Positions 11,511 to 23,426 of a stretch of 64,000 nucleotides of DNA are shown one piece after another. This stretch comes from Isoetes taiwanensis. Taxonomy: Eukaryota > Streptophyta > Lycopodiopsida > Isoetales > Isoetaceae. The stretch covers positions 13,236,916-13,300,915 of the forward strand of contig JAJEKV010000027.1 of NCBI GenBank assembly GCA_021234155.1. Reading direction: 5' to 3'. The notes under the pieces are model-generated. The model saw only the letters and a program-made list of their open reading frames with translations. It did no database searches and was not told where the DNA came from. Within the stretch, counting starts at the first letter, position 1, and every line of letters starts with the position of its first letter. Position numbers and translations under genes: made by a program.

Positions 11511-11798
11511 GCATGGATCAAGGTTGTACAAGAAGAGAGAGCTAGGAGAGAGCTGGCTGAAAAAATTAAGAAGCAAAAAACAGATCATAGAAAAGCTGAG
11601 CAAGCACGAAAGAGAAAGGAGAGGGAACTAATGGAGGCAGCTAGGAAAAGAAGGAAAGATGAGAGGATGGCACAAAAGAATGCAGAAGTGGAATAGGAGG
11701 TCGGCACTAGGAGATTGAGAAACTTATCGTATGGTGTGAGACTGCCTCGCATCTCTCTTTCTCGGCCAAGAGAATTCAACATGGCAGCATATGAATAA
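11511..11798 (+). pseudogene. Charged coiled-coil reading frame with in-frame TAG
   Basis: A 95-codon frame is open except for one TAG at 11694-11696. The first part (EERARRELAEKIKKQK, then alternating Arg/Lys/Glu through RKRKERELMEAARKRRKDER) has the composition of a long single helix or coiled coil. After the stop the same frame continues as RRLRNLSYGVRLPRISLS and PREFNMAAYE before TAA at 11796, which looks like a real protein C-terminus. I do not recognise the family. The preserved frame on both sides of a single stop suggests a recently broken gene or gene fragment. Confidence 0.5.
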
Positions 11799-11952
11799 GG
11801 AAGAAGAGGTATATGCTATTGAAGAGCAAGAGGAAGGTGCATCAAACTAATGCGCATGATGGTAAGTGTTCTCAATTTATTGCTTTCAATTTGTTTTGGA
11901 ATTTGTTGTCAATTTTCAATTTGTATCATTGCAGGTTTTTTGGGATGTCCAA

Positions 11953-12095
11953 TTGCAAATTCAATGATGATTATAGACATTGTAAATTCAATTGAACATT
12001 GTGAATTGTAAGACATTTGCAATTGTAAGACATTGTAAATTCAATCGTACATTGCAAATTCACTTGTAAATTCAATGATGATTATAGACATTGTT
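11953..12095 (+). repeat. Imperfect ~112-bp duplication, AT-rich
   Basis: The motif AATTCAATGATGATTATAGA followed by CATTGT occurs near 11959 and again near 12071, separated by short GACATTG/AATTGTAA repeats. There is no coding signal. Confidence 0.7.
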
Positions 12096-12099
12096 GTTT

Positions 12100-13028
12100 A
12101 AATATATATTGTTTAATAAATCTGATCAAGATTGCTTCTAATAGCTGGTTCTCTTCAATTTTGGCATTATACGTAGTTGTAGCCTTTAATGGGCTTAGAT
12201 GCGACCTTCAATGGGGCACTTTTGGTATCTATGGGGGCTCCCAGCTCAGATACAGTGGTACCCGATGCGCCACCTCTTTGATAGCTTCATTCCATTTATG
12301 CCCTTAAGTGAAGCGACCAATGGACCGAATCCCCTAGGGAAACGACAAATGGGACTCCCTTTTTCACAACAATGTCGGTATGAAAATTCGGCAACACAAA
12401 CATTCAAACCGGAAAGGCATGATTGTTCATGAAATTCAAATTAGGCCCAGATTCGACTACGGTGGTAGTTGCTGTGGAAACAAATCTGCGACCCTTTTAC
12501 GCAATTCATTGTTGTTGGGATTCCAACTTCTTTGGGTGGAGATATCAATTTTTTTGTGACCGGGGGGAATGGCGCCCAGCATCAGCCCGAACAAATGCAT
12601 GGAAAGGCTGCCAGCTAAGCTGGAGAAAGCTTGAATCCATAAACTACCATGAGTTCAATGGAATGCAGATCCATGTAGTTTGTTTGCTTCCAAGAACCTG
12701 GTAGTTGATGCAAGCAATGACAATATATATACCGCAATAGTGGAATTTGGGCCTTTGCTGACGTGGAAAACTGGGCTCGGCCCTAATGGCGTAGTTTGAT
12801 TGAGCTAAAAGTATGCTGTGCTGGCATAGTGATGTGGCACTGGAACGTAAAAGAAGAGCTTCTGCCGGAAGATGGAATCGAAGCTTGATGATCGCTGTTT
12901 CCAGGTTTGTTCAAAGTGGCCCTAATCTTTTTTTCTTTTTCGCTGGATCTTTAAGTCTGTACAACCTTTATGTTGCAGGTAGAAAAGCTTCGCAAATTTA
13001 CACATGTTGATTACATCCTTATGATTGA
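12100..13028. other. 5' flank of the SUMO protease gene
   Basis: This interval precedes the first recognisable protease exon. Frames such as 12423-12704 show no family resemblance. A possible leader exon ends at the donor CCAG|GTTTGT near 12904, and a 3' splice site TTGCAG lies at 12973-12978, so the transcript start and first exon may be here. I could not fix the promoter or the start codon. Confidence 0.4.
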
Positions 13029-16000
13029 ATTCTGCATCCATGTCTGCATCTTCAAAAATATGCGCGAAAGAAGGGTTCTCCTGAAGGCACGAAATTTTCA
13101 AAACTTGATCCTAAATTCTCTGTTTTTGAATATGACGAAGATGATGACGATTTTATGCGTAATACCTTCAAGAAAGCTTGTAAGAACAGTTTTATCTCAT
13201 GCAAATTCCTGTAAAGGTCATTTAATATCTTATTGTCAATGTTTATTCTGTCAGTCCGCAAAACGGCCCAGCAGCAAAGCAGCAAACTATGTGCGGATGA
13301 ATCTAAACGGACCTTGGGAATACAGAGTTCTGTAAAAACAATCAGCAAAAGGAACTCAAAGCCTCCTAAACCTCTAGATAAGAGGGGGGGTACGAGGATG
13401 AAAATAACCATAGGCTGTCGGATCCAGTTTCAAGTCTACGAAGCACAAAGGGTGTCTTGCCAGTTAGAATCCTGTCCAACAATCGAGTTGGGGACATTTC
13501 AATTTCAGGGGATGCTAGTCATGGACTGTGCAGGAGAAGTCCCATCACCCGGAGTAAATCACCATCTATTCTCAAGGAACGAGCAAGCTTTCTGAATTCC
13601 TCACTAGCATCCAAGTTTCAATCTGCTGTAAGTAAGGAGATGGAAGACAAGATTTTTGCAGCATATAGCTTTGCCTGAAAATGCTTTTCTGCAGCTGCCT
13701 ACTGTGGACTTGACTTCTGACGAGGACATTGATGACATTGGCCATTTGAACTCAAGCCTCCACAAGTGTAGAAAGCCATCCCAGGAAGCAGGTATGTATT
13801 TCCTATTATAAAGTTAATGCCAGGTTTTGTTCAAATGCTTACAACCGACCACCTGGGTAATGTGCAGTAGAGAATGGAGTTTGTTATACAGAATTGCCAG
13901 ATTCAAAATGTTCACGAAGTCAGTTCCTTGGTATAGTTTCTTGATTTTTTTTTTTTATTCGTATTCGCTTCATAGATAAAAATTTTAGGCTCATTTTTAT
14001 GAGTTAATATCCCATATTATGTGGTCACTTTATTAATGTAATGGCATCCTTTCTCTGCAGTCTCCATTACAGCGTCCTGCATAACAAATGACATGGAAGT
14101 TGTGCTGCATGGTTGTTTCAAGCATGGACACGCTTTGGTAACCTTTAGTCCTGAATGGATCAAGCTGGAGATACATGGGAATTCCTGGACGTGCCCAGTG
14201 GATAAGATCAGTTTTCTAAGGCTTCACAAGAGAAATGTAAATTGTGCTCTTAAAAATTATATACTCTGTCATGTTCTTTTTAGAGCTGAGATTGTCTAAG
14301 CTCTTCTTACAGATGCTGGGAAATCCAACTCTAGCACTTGGCACTGTGCTTTCTCATCCAAATTTCATGAAAGATTTGTTTGTTGAGGGCTCTTTTCAAT
14401 GTAAGTACCTGTGGTTGTATTTTGTTTTCTAAATTTTGAGCGGATTGTAATCTATGACCATCTTCACCATTCCAATAAGTCATAGCTATGGAATCATGTT
14501 GCAGGTGAAATGAATAAGGGGATCCGTTCGGATGAATTGAGAAAAATAATTGCGATGTCAGATAAATACAAAGGCCTGTTAATTGAAAAGGAGTAAGATA
14601 CATGTCATCATATATTTGCTGTTAAAGCTTTATTTAGTTGTTGTATTGTATAGGGCTGATGTCCTGGACATAGACGAAAGACGGGTGAATCTGCAAGGAG
14701 AAGGGGATTCCATAAGTGGAAGGTCAAGCTCATTTCTACCTTCCAAACTTCTTTTTTTTCCTCATGTTTAAACCCTTTTGGATAAGTTTTCATAAACAAA
14801 GCACGGTACCTCTTATTGCTTGGCCATTTCTTTTAATAAGTTGCAATTTTAGTCTTAATTTTTGAACAAAAATATTTGCCCTTTATTGGTTTAAGGTAAT
14901 CTTAGAATTGCACCATTCTTTAATGTAGACTTGTAGAGAAGTAGAAGTTTTGATTAAATCTGCTGCATCCTTCAAATCCTTATTCATCAAAGTGTGTATA
15001 TGTGTATAAGCAGACAGCAGGATGCTGAGTTGTCTATGGAAGTGTCCATGGCAAATGTTTTGGCTTTAAGCAGGTGCGACCATATCTCATTTTAGGAAAA
15101 GCAGAGAGGCATATGACTGAAGTCTATCCCTTCTGTTCTTGTAAATTGCAGGGAAAGTCCGCTGATTTTTCCAGATGGCGACCAAGATGCAGTCACCATA
15201 ACTACCCAAGATATTGAGATGCTAAGGCCAGCAGAATTTCTTAATGACACGATTATTGACTTCTACATCAAGTATTTTTCAGCCATTTTTAATGTACTTA
15301 TACAGGGCTGACGTAGTCTATCTAATAAGGAATTGATCATAATGTCGAAGATAATTGCAGGCACTTGCAGTCAAAGCTCTCACCAGAAAAGAGGAAACAA
15401 TGCTATTTTTTTAATAGCTTTTTCTTCCGAAAGCTATTAGAATCATATAAGTTTGCAAATGATATTGATCATGGACAAATCATGTATGAACGTGTGAGGA
15501 AGTGGACACGAGATGTGAACTTGTTTGAAAAAGACTACATTTTTATTCCTGTGAACAAAAGGTAGCTTTGGGACCGTGAGTTAAAATTCTGTGGTAATTG
15601 AGTCATTGACGATGTTGGTTAATGGTGGGAGATTTCAGCTTGCATTGGAGTTTGTTGATCATTTGCTTTCCAATCAAAAGTATAAGTTCTTTAGGTAAGC
15701 ATGTGCAGGATTCTAATTTTTTTGTTTTGAAGGTATTTATGGTTGGATTGCAATTTCAGAGGATAATGAGTCATCGTTTTCAAATGGTGCTTGCGTAATG
15801 CATCTTGACTCGTTGAGGGGGAGCCATGGAAGTTTGGACAGATACATCCTCAGGTCAGTAGTTATGACCTGTATAATAAACATATGAAGACTTCTGCTTA
15901 ACATTTTAGTGTAAACTTCCATGGGTGCTTTTGAACATTTGTGCAAAATGGTGGTAATTTTGTTATTTGCAATAAGATTGTTGTGAAGCAATGTTGCCTT

Positions 16001-16687
16001 TTGATTTTAAATTTTTTTTTTTCCCTGCTATTTCAATCAAAATTAATTACCGGGTAAAAGAGGTTAGGAACGTTTAGGTTGATTATATCTGTGGCGTGCT
16101 TGATTGTTTTGCAAGGCCCTCCAATCGTAACAAGAAAGTTTCTTTGTGGTTTGCTGGGCAGTTATCTTCAGGAAGCTTGGAAGGAGAGAGGGGATTTGCA
16201 TAAAGTATTTCACCCCATCAAATTAATTTCAGCAGATGTAGGTTCTTGTTCCAACATGTGTTGATAGGTGCGCACATCATTTGCTGATGAATCTTTCTAT
16301 TTTCTTTCTTAGGTTCCACAGCAGCAGAACCCATACGATTGTGGTTTATTTCTGCTGCATTATGTAGAGCTTTTTATTACCTTTATTAATTTTGGAGGAG
16401 AGGAAAGACCTTTAGATTTTGTAAGTAGCAGTACATATAATAGATTTTGTTCTTTGTTTAAGACTGCATTAGCTTAAGGGTTTTCTCTTGTTGTTTTGAA
16501 GATAAAAAAGGATTTTTCACCAAAGGCAGTATCCACAAAGCGGCAGACTATTTTGGAGCTTATTTTTGAGTTGTATGGTAACAAAAAACAATTGAATGAC
16601 GTGCATGGCATTTCCAATGCTGGTAACTATGAGGAAAGCCCTCTGCTTAGTTCTAATTCTTCCATAGTGGAAGTTTCACCGGGATGA
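13029..16687 (+). CDS. ULP2/SPF-type SUMO protease (C48 peptidase)
   Basis: Sixteen exons with matching GT..AG phases encode a nuclear-type SUMO isopeptidase like Arabidopsis SPF1/ASP1 and SPF2. Exons: 13029?-13179, 13255-13627, 13695-13791, 13868-13930, 14061-14236, 14313-14400, 14505-14592, 14654-14722, 15014-15073, 15152-15271, 15361-15561, 15639-15694, 15760-15853, 16162-16237, 16313-16420, 16502-16687. The N-terminal part has an acidic patch (FEYDEDDDDF) and a Ser-rich linker. The peptidase domain starts near DIEMLRPAEFLNDTIIDFY, then FFNSFFFRKL and KWTRDVNLFEKDYIFIPV. The catalytic residues are present: His in SLHWSL, Asp in MHLDSLRGSH, Gln and Cys in QQQNPYDCG. The C-terminus is short. 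Two doubts remain: the start codon is not found, and the frame changes at the G7 run 13384-13390 in exon 2. Family members cut SUMO from conjugates; in Arabidopsis SPF genes act in flowering and gametes. Confidence 0.9.
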
Positions 16688-16978
16688 AATGTGTAAATGT
16701 CCAGTGTATAAACCTGGAATGATGCGGCATTTTCTAATATGCTTGCACGATCAATAACACTCAGTTCTTTTCTTTGGATTACTGTGCAATGAAGCTAGTG
16801 TAAATATCCATTCTTTTAGAGCTGAACACGAGGCGGCATTTTATAATATTGCCAGTTCCACTCATTATATGAAGCAGTATCTGAAGAGTGAAGTTCTCAC
16901 GTGGTATTAGTTGTGAAACAGGGTTTTGATTGTCAAGTCTGTGATGTGAAAGGATCCAAAAGTTTCCCAGCAGATAAG

Positions 16979-17229
16979 TGTGGAGGATGTAGCCTGCAGA
17001 TTCCACTTGTGATCTAGGCTGTGCTCATGCTCATTATCCATGCACTTGGCAATTACTTCATGTTGAACAGATGTTTTTTGGACTGAATATACAGTTTTCT
17101 ATTGTGTGGAGGATGCAACCCACAGGATCTATGTTGTGCTAGTGCTCATTATCCATGCACTTGGCAATTACTTCATGTTGAACAAATACTTTTTTGACTA
17201 AATATACAGTTTTCTATTGTGTGTTCATA
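16979..17229 (+). repeat. Two-copy 126-bp tandem repeat downstream of the protease
   Basis: A unit starting TGTGGAGGATG at 16979 and 17105 shares GCTCATTATCCATGCACTTG, GCAATTACTTCATGTTGAAC and ATATACAGTTTTCTATTGTG. It lies about 300 bases beyond the protease stop, so it may fall in the 3' untranslated region or just past it. Confidence 0.9.
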
Positions 17230-17387
17230 CTCGTGGTGTTAAAAGCTTTTGTTTATATATTACAGTGGATGTTATCTTGTATTGTGTCTATTCTTTTGAT
17301 TTCTCCATCTGATTCGCCAACACGAAATTGCTTATTCGAAGATCCCACTTCAGGTTAACCAGGTGAAATCTTGTATCTGGGCACTGA

Positions 17388-17445
17388 AGGGTCGCTTTGA
17401 TTGGGTCGCTTTGATTTGGGCTTTGAAGGGTCGCTTTGATTTGAT
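17388..17445 (+). repeat. Short GGGTCGCTTTGAT repeats
   Basis: GGGTCGCTTTGAT occurs three times in about 55 bases, in a stretch otherwise without features. Minus-strand frames over it are low-complexity. Confidence 0.75.
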
Positions 17446-17820
17446 TGAGGGCATTTTTATGGAAGTGATTGTAATTGTTTTGTAATGATCCAAATGGGAA
17501 TATGTTCTTTAGATGTGAAGGAGGATAAGATCTTTTCATCAACCAGAACATGAACGTTTTCATCACGTGGTTAGAATTGTAACAGGAACATATGGGTATG
17601 GGAATGGCAGGAACATATGGGTATGGGAATGGGAAAGGCTCAGAATGTCAGTTTGACTTCTTTAACTATAATAAGAGAGTTTTTAGATAACATGAAGTGC
17701 TTGAAATAATTTTCTAGATGTTTTCACAATTAGACTAGTTTAACAAAATATCATTCCTTCCCTATTTGTGTTTCCTTTTCTGTTCTCTTGTTTTTCTTCG
17801 AAAATCTAGGCAATGCTGCT

Positions 17821-18370
17821 TGATGTACAAATTAGTGAGTATGACACGTGTACATTCTCATTTAATACAGAGTATTTCGTGTACATGGTCATCTATTATA
17901 TAGCATTTATTACAAGCTATTATTGTGATACTTTTTGTGTGGTTACATATATTCTATGATTGTGATACTTTTTGTGTGAACAGTCTCATTTAATATAGAT
18001 TATTTCGTGTACAGGGTCATTTATTACATAGCATTTATTACAAAGTATGATTGCTTGGATTTGAAATCATGAATAGACACATGGGCTATTTTGGTGTAAA
18101 TCATGATCTATTTTGTTTTAACACGTGCCTTATTGCATTTACTATGCCTTTATGGTAATGATTTTGAATGATTACACCCATCATCATCAATGATATTATC
18201 CGTTTACATGTGGATTAGAATGCAAACACGTGGCATTAAAATAACCGTTGAACAGTGACATGTGTCTATTGTTTAAAGGATACTATAAATAGAAGGCCTT
18301 TCCATCACTTTAACAGATTGAAAGCAATCGAGGTATTGGCGTGAGCGCATTCCTTACATTCAAGCAAGGT
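17821..18370 (+). promoter_or_regulatory. Promoter-like region, possibly an LTR
   Basis: A 128-base period duplication (TCTCATTTAATA at 17856 and 17984, with TTTCGTGTACA and TAGCATTTATTACAA) is followed by a G-box-like ACACGTGGCA near 18227, an AACCGTTG Myb-type core, and a strong TATA box (ACTATAAATAGAAGG) near 18280. An exon-like piece ends at CAAGCAAG|GTATAA, 85-90 bases further on. No protein follows. Duplicated upstream boxes plus TATA and no gene are typical of an LTR U3/R, which I consider as likely as a host promoter. Confidence 0.45.
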
Positions 18371-19805
18371 ATAAATTTTCCTAATGGGTAACATTGTTGA
18401 ATTTTGGGCTGTTTGTTATTGAAGCGACATTTTCCTTTTGTTAATTCTAGTTAGTGAATGTACATTGTTTGTGGTTTGAGTTATTAGATGCAGTTAAGGT
18501 GATATGTTGTCATCATCTGATTTGGATGAGCATTGAATAACCAAAGACTATTATCATGATGAGTCATAAAAAAAAGGTTCCTATAGATAGCAAGTGTTGA
18601 AGAGAATAACGATGGATTATATCATGCGCAATGTGGATGGTCGTTGAGCTTAGCATGTACCATATGGGCAAGGAACACATGGCAATATGGCGGATTCAAA
18701 TCCTGTATGTTTTGAAACTGATGCAAAGTTTAATTACATTTTTAGCATGCAAGCGAGTAAAGACACGAATGTTGGGAAAGGAAAATGCTCGCGTGGCATG
18801 TCGAAGGAGATTTTAGCATAAGTTTGGCCTTGCAAAGAGTAATTTGAGGAAGAAAAATGTTCTCGTGACCAAGGCGCGCTTGATAAATTTCTTGTTGCAT
18901 TTATTTTTTGGATAATCTTTTGGATTTCCTTGCAGGGCATTTGTTGTTTAAAGGCTACTTTTTGAAACTATGACCAAAATTCTACTATATCACGGTTACT
19001 TCTTGCTTTGCATGAGAACACTCTTGGAGCATGATTCCAATATTGTTCCAATCGCCCTAACAAAACAATAATAAAGAAATAAAAGATCTGCAGTGGAATC
19101 GCCAAAATCGTCTTGTATCTATTGTTTATCTTCCAATGATGTATTTATCCTTTTCACTTTGTTCTTCGGCTTCGTGTAGGTTGGGTTATAGATTATCGAC
19201 CTGATTTAGAACCCCATTATCGTGCTCCATTTGACCTTGTACATTGACCTTAGGCTGTGAATAGAGTTTTCTTCTTTTCGGGCAGTTTCTATGTGTGTAT
19301 ATCGTGAGTCCTCATCATGAGAATGTCCTTTTCAACTAAGTAGTTTTACAACATGAATAACAAAAGCTAACTCATAATATCCTGCCTATTAACTGCCCGC
19401 TTAGAGGGGGGAAAAAAGTTATAATGACTTTCTTACGGGAAAAAATTTGTTATGGTGAATTTAATCTTTTCATATCTCCTCTTCTGGTATCTCATAATAA
19501 AAACTTACTAGAGTTTAGCTCTCAAATAATATCAGCACTAGTTGTTTCGACAAATTGGAAGCCTACTATGATGATTAACTTACACGATTATTTTGACCCC
19601 AACCCACCAAGTGCCCTTCAATGGACCATTAGAAACCCTCCAATGGAGCACCAAAACCACACTTGACCTTCATTGGCCCCAAAAGTGCTAATAATAGACC
19701 ATGCATCTTGCCAATTTGGCAAGATGTGCTATTAAAAGGAAAAAATGGGCAGTTGAAAGGCATAAAAGTAGACCATTTAATGGGTAACAAGTGAAAGGAC
19801 ACCCT
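18370..19805. other. Unassigned
   Basis: No gene is supported. Around 19245-19330 a segment with TTTTCTTCTT, GGCAGTTT and GTGAGTCCTCAT resembles 285-345 at the window start, suggesting a dispersed repeat, but the match is short and uncertain. Confidence 0.4.
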
Positions 19806-19809
19806 CCAT

Positions 19810-19875
19810 CCTTCTGGGTCCCATAGGCCGATTGGTCTCGATGAGCGATAAAAACTATTCTATTCTATTCTTAAC
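19810..19875 (+). mobile_element. LINE-like 3' tail, truncated
   Basis: GGTCCCATAGGCC, then ATTGGTCTCGATG, then a TATTC-rich tail ending near 19873 match the 3' termini at 31600-31660 (plus) and 33585-33650 (minus). Only the terminal piece is present, as expected from 5'-truncated target-primed insertion. Upstream there is no recognisable ORF2. Confidence 0.65.
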
Positions 19876-19879
19876 GGGT

Positions 19880-20812
19880 TTAAATTTTAAGTTTAGCGCT
19901 TTATTGAGGTCTCATTCTTGGAGGACTTATAATCATGAATATTACTTAGTACTTCATTCTCTTTTCGACATTTCTCTTTTCGACTCACAAACATTTCTCT
20001 TTTTTTGACTCACTTACTTGTTTGAACTATATCTGTTTGAAACAATCCGAAAGACATCCTTATGCATTTTAGACATCCTTTAGATTCCCTAACATTTCTT
20101 CAACATTGTTCAAAAAATGCCCTCGAGATCTGTGTTAATTCCCCAAAATTCTATCAAAGTTCCCTAAAAGCTCGAGGTGGTCTTCGATTCTACAAGGCCC
20201 CAATAGGTTCCATTCATTATTTTCTCAGATTCTTTAAAATTCCCTTATGTACTATTAACATTCCCTGGCTTCTTTCTAGATGGAACTTCTCCTTTAAAAC
20301 CTCTCGATGAGCCGAGTCTCGCTCTACCTGGTCTTCAAAGCCTCCTTTAGGTTTTCCAAGTTTCTTCAATTGAATGGATGCCTCAAGGTTCTCAATAAAA
20401 GTTCCTCAACACTCTAAAGACTTCGTTATATTCCTTCAACTTCCTTGAGTAATCCCTAAGATGCCTTCATAATCTATGAGTTTCTCTTGATTAGTAAAGT
20501 TCTCTTGACCACGGTCAACGTTCTGTGTCGATGAAGTGATGCCAAACCATCACTCTTTAGAAAGCCCTTGACGCCAATTCCACTCAATTCTAGCATATTC
20601 AATACATTTACAGCGATGCGAAGTAGTGTGAGCATTTAATAGACAAGCAGACGGGACGGACCGGGCCGGACGGACGGGCGGATGGATGGGTGACGAGGCG
20701 AGAACAAATAAATGAATTTTGCGTCACGAGGAGGCTAACAAAGGGCCATGGGATAGAAACGAGAAACATGGGCAAGAGGCCCACACAAGAGAACATGGCA
20801 AAAGTGCCCACT
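19880..20812. other. Unassigned, with a GGAC/GGAT microsatellite
   Basis: A GC-rich run of CGGA/GGGC/GGAT repeats lies near 20652-20700. The rest has no coding or element signal that I can identify. Confidence 0.5.
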
Positions 20813-20814
20813 CG

Positions 20815-22500
20815 TAGATGTGGAGAGTTATGCAAGAAGTAGGAATTTTCAGCATCCATTAAATTTAAACATGATGCGGGACAATGTGATGCCATGATGG
20901 CTTGGTCCTAACAATGATTTAAAATGTTTAACAATTTTGAAATGTTTAAAATTGTTTTTGCCATGTTGGTTGTTCAACATTAAAATGAAAAGAGATTTCT
21001 TGGGATAAATCTTAGTGGAAACACAAGCCATAGATTTTGTTCTATTATGTGCATTGTGTCCTTTCATTTACCCTCTTTTACGCGGTTCAACAACCCACCG
21101 TTTATTATGTATTTAAACATGATATCTTCTTATCTAAACAAAGGTTACATGCAATATAACTCTCTGACCTCAAATTTGAAGTAACAATTTCCATTCATAG
21201 AACATGTGAAGAGTTACAATGTCTGCAAAAGACCTCCATAAGGTCAACCTAAACCTCTTGTCAAGAAATTTGCTGCAAAGACCATCATAAGGCCAACCTA
21301 AACTTCTTGCCAAGAATGTGCTTTCTTGATTGTTTTAAAACATGACCATGAAAATCATATTCAAAGCAATGTTACTTTTTACTTTTAACATAACTTAGAC
21401 ACAATACAATATGTTAAAAACAATGTACTAAAAAGATCTTTATTCAAGAATACCCTATACCCTTTTGTAAATGAGATGAGAATATGTAAAATTTGCCTAG
21501 CTAGAACTATCAGCTGAAAACATATGGGCAATATCTTCTAGTACTTTCTATGAAACTTATTAGGGACGTAGATTGACTTGAAGAAGTTCATTAATAGGTT
21601 TTCAACTTTTTCCCAGCAACACTAGGCTTGGTTTACTAGATTAGAAATGATAGAGAAATGCCAACCCTTCTAGATTATGAAATGATAGATCTCTTTGTTA
21701 TTATGCATTATAACAACTTGTAGATTTTGAAGAGTTTGAAACTATGAGTTGTTTAATCTTGCGAGGATGCAATTCAACATATGTCTTAGAGCAATTTTAA
21801 GGCTTTCAAAGGTTCCAAAGGGTTCATAGCTTTTCGAGCAATTTCATTTAACAAAATGCATTGCATCAACTTTTTCACATCTTTGGAAGGTTGGATTATT
21901 TTGAAATTTGAGCTTATTTTGTTCATGGACTAATAAATTCTTAGGCACACATTCTTTGCATCATGATTTGAAAATTTGAGCTCATTTTGTTAAGTGCCAA
22001 GTAAAAAGACAAGCCAGGACATTAGCCTGACAACACCGGGCACATGTTTACTAGTGGTTCTTATAATTAAGATTAGAGGTAACAATTAAAGCATCTTGTG
22101 AATTTCTATGAATATTTAGGTACAGAGATAGACAAAACCTTTACGAGGGACCTAAATGGCCATACAGAGCATATGCATCGTGTGACACACAAATGGTAGG
22201 TCCACACAGGGAGCTTAATCATATAATAATGCCACATGGGATTCAAAATAGAAGAGAGCATATGCTACTATTTATTAAGATTATCCTTAGAAGAAATGGT
22301 ATCCACATACGGGAATGTTTTCAAATCTCTAGAATATGGTTCTAGCATATGGTTCACATATTGTGGTTGGGAAAGTGACCATATAGAGGCAAACAACAAA
22401 AGAAAGGTCAACATATATCAGATGCTAATGTATGGTGAGAGATGGATAGGAAGAAGATTGTGCGAAATAAGCTTCCCAAAAAGTCTGAAAGCTAGATCAA
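20815..22500 (+). repeat. Repeat unit copy A (uninterrupted)
   Basis: This interval aligns in the same orientation with three separated blocks at 23427-23752, 25651-25936 and 27316-28203. The joins are exact at 21172 and about 21465. Landmarks include TTTTCAGCATCCATTAAATT, GGTTACATGCAATATAACTC, AAGAGTTACAATGTCTGCAA, AAATGAGATGAGAATATGTA, and AGGCAAACAACAAAAGAAAG. Copy A runs straight into a CACTA transposase remnant, so the unit is probably internal or 5' sequence of a CACTA-type element. Confidence 0.85.
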
Positions 22501-22579
22501 AAGCTAAAGCATGGGTAAATGTCAAGAAGGAACAAGGTCACAAGTCGATTGGATCATGCTTAAAAATGTATGAAACCTC

Positions 22580-23167
22580 TTGAGAAGCGATCAAGGCATG
22601 AAGACTCTAATGGGAGATATGCATTTGTTGCGTAATTGTTTCTCTAACGAAGGGGAGTTAACCGGGTTGAAATCCCATGATTGGCATAAGGTGTTGCAGG
22701 TATGCTTCATTGTAATTGCTTTACATTTACAAGTTCCAACACAACACTGTTGCATTCGACTTGTGCAGTTTGTTATGCCTATTGTTACGAGAGAATTCGT
22801 CTCTTGTGACGGTCCACTACATGCAATATGTCTCCTATCCGAGTTTTCCAGGTTCGTATGGATTTTGAAATCACTCGATGATGAACCCTCACTTAATTCT
22901 TTTCTTTTTTAAATGATATATAGATGGATACCGACAATAGAAATTGCGGACATGCGAATTAAGGTCGTTGAAGCATGTTGTATGTTCGAGAAATAATTCC
23001 CAACAAGTTTCCTGGACATACAAACTCACTTACTAGTGCGCTTAGTGGACGAAGTAGAGCTTGCAGGCACAAGAAATTCTAGATGGATGTTTTGTATAAA
23101 ACACTTTCTAAAAGGTCCTCAAGGACTTCATACATCGAGAAGGCAAGGCGAGAGGGTTGCATGGTAG
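22580..23167 (+). pseudogene. CACTA (En/Spm) transposase C-terminal remnant, DUF4218
   Basis: Three exon-like blocks with splice signals (to 22699, 22769-22851, 22924-23167) encode the C-terminal part of a TNP2-like transposase. Motifs in order are GELTGLKSHDWHKVLQ, then FVMPIVTREF, then after an in-frame TAA the DUF4218 core with SFLDIQTHLLVRLVDEVELA and SRWMFCIKHFLKG. The LKSHD and HLVDEVELAG signatures are characteristic of this domain. The catalytic part is absent. The introns between domain parts are unusual for a transposase piece and suggest an old, spliced source. Confidence 0.8.
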
Positions 23168-23169
23168 GG

Positions 23170-23426
23170 GTTGATTAGCATGAGAATCATTATTCTATGT
23201 CTTAGAATTCTTAGCCGATCTATACCCGGTGCTACGATTATGGACCGATGAGGACACTCAGAGCTATGATTGGAGAAGTTCAGAAGGAAGACCACGGAAG
23301 AAATTGTTCACAATAGAAAGCAGCGAGAAGAAGAAAGTTGTAGAAAAATGCATTTTTTTGTTCCAAAAAAGTCACAGCTAGAAAAAACACACCGATATTA
23401 CCGAAATCGAAAAACATTTCAAGTAA
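23170..23426. other. Spacer between repeat copies A and B
   Basis: About 260 bases with no family resemblance lie between the transposase remnant and copy B. Confidence 0.4.

Noticed and set aside
9856-16687. A MULE-type element that captured a Ulp1 protease
   Set aside because: The protease gene has many small introns and an SPF-like layout with N-terminal part, and no long terminal inverted repeats were found around it, so a host gene is more likely.
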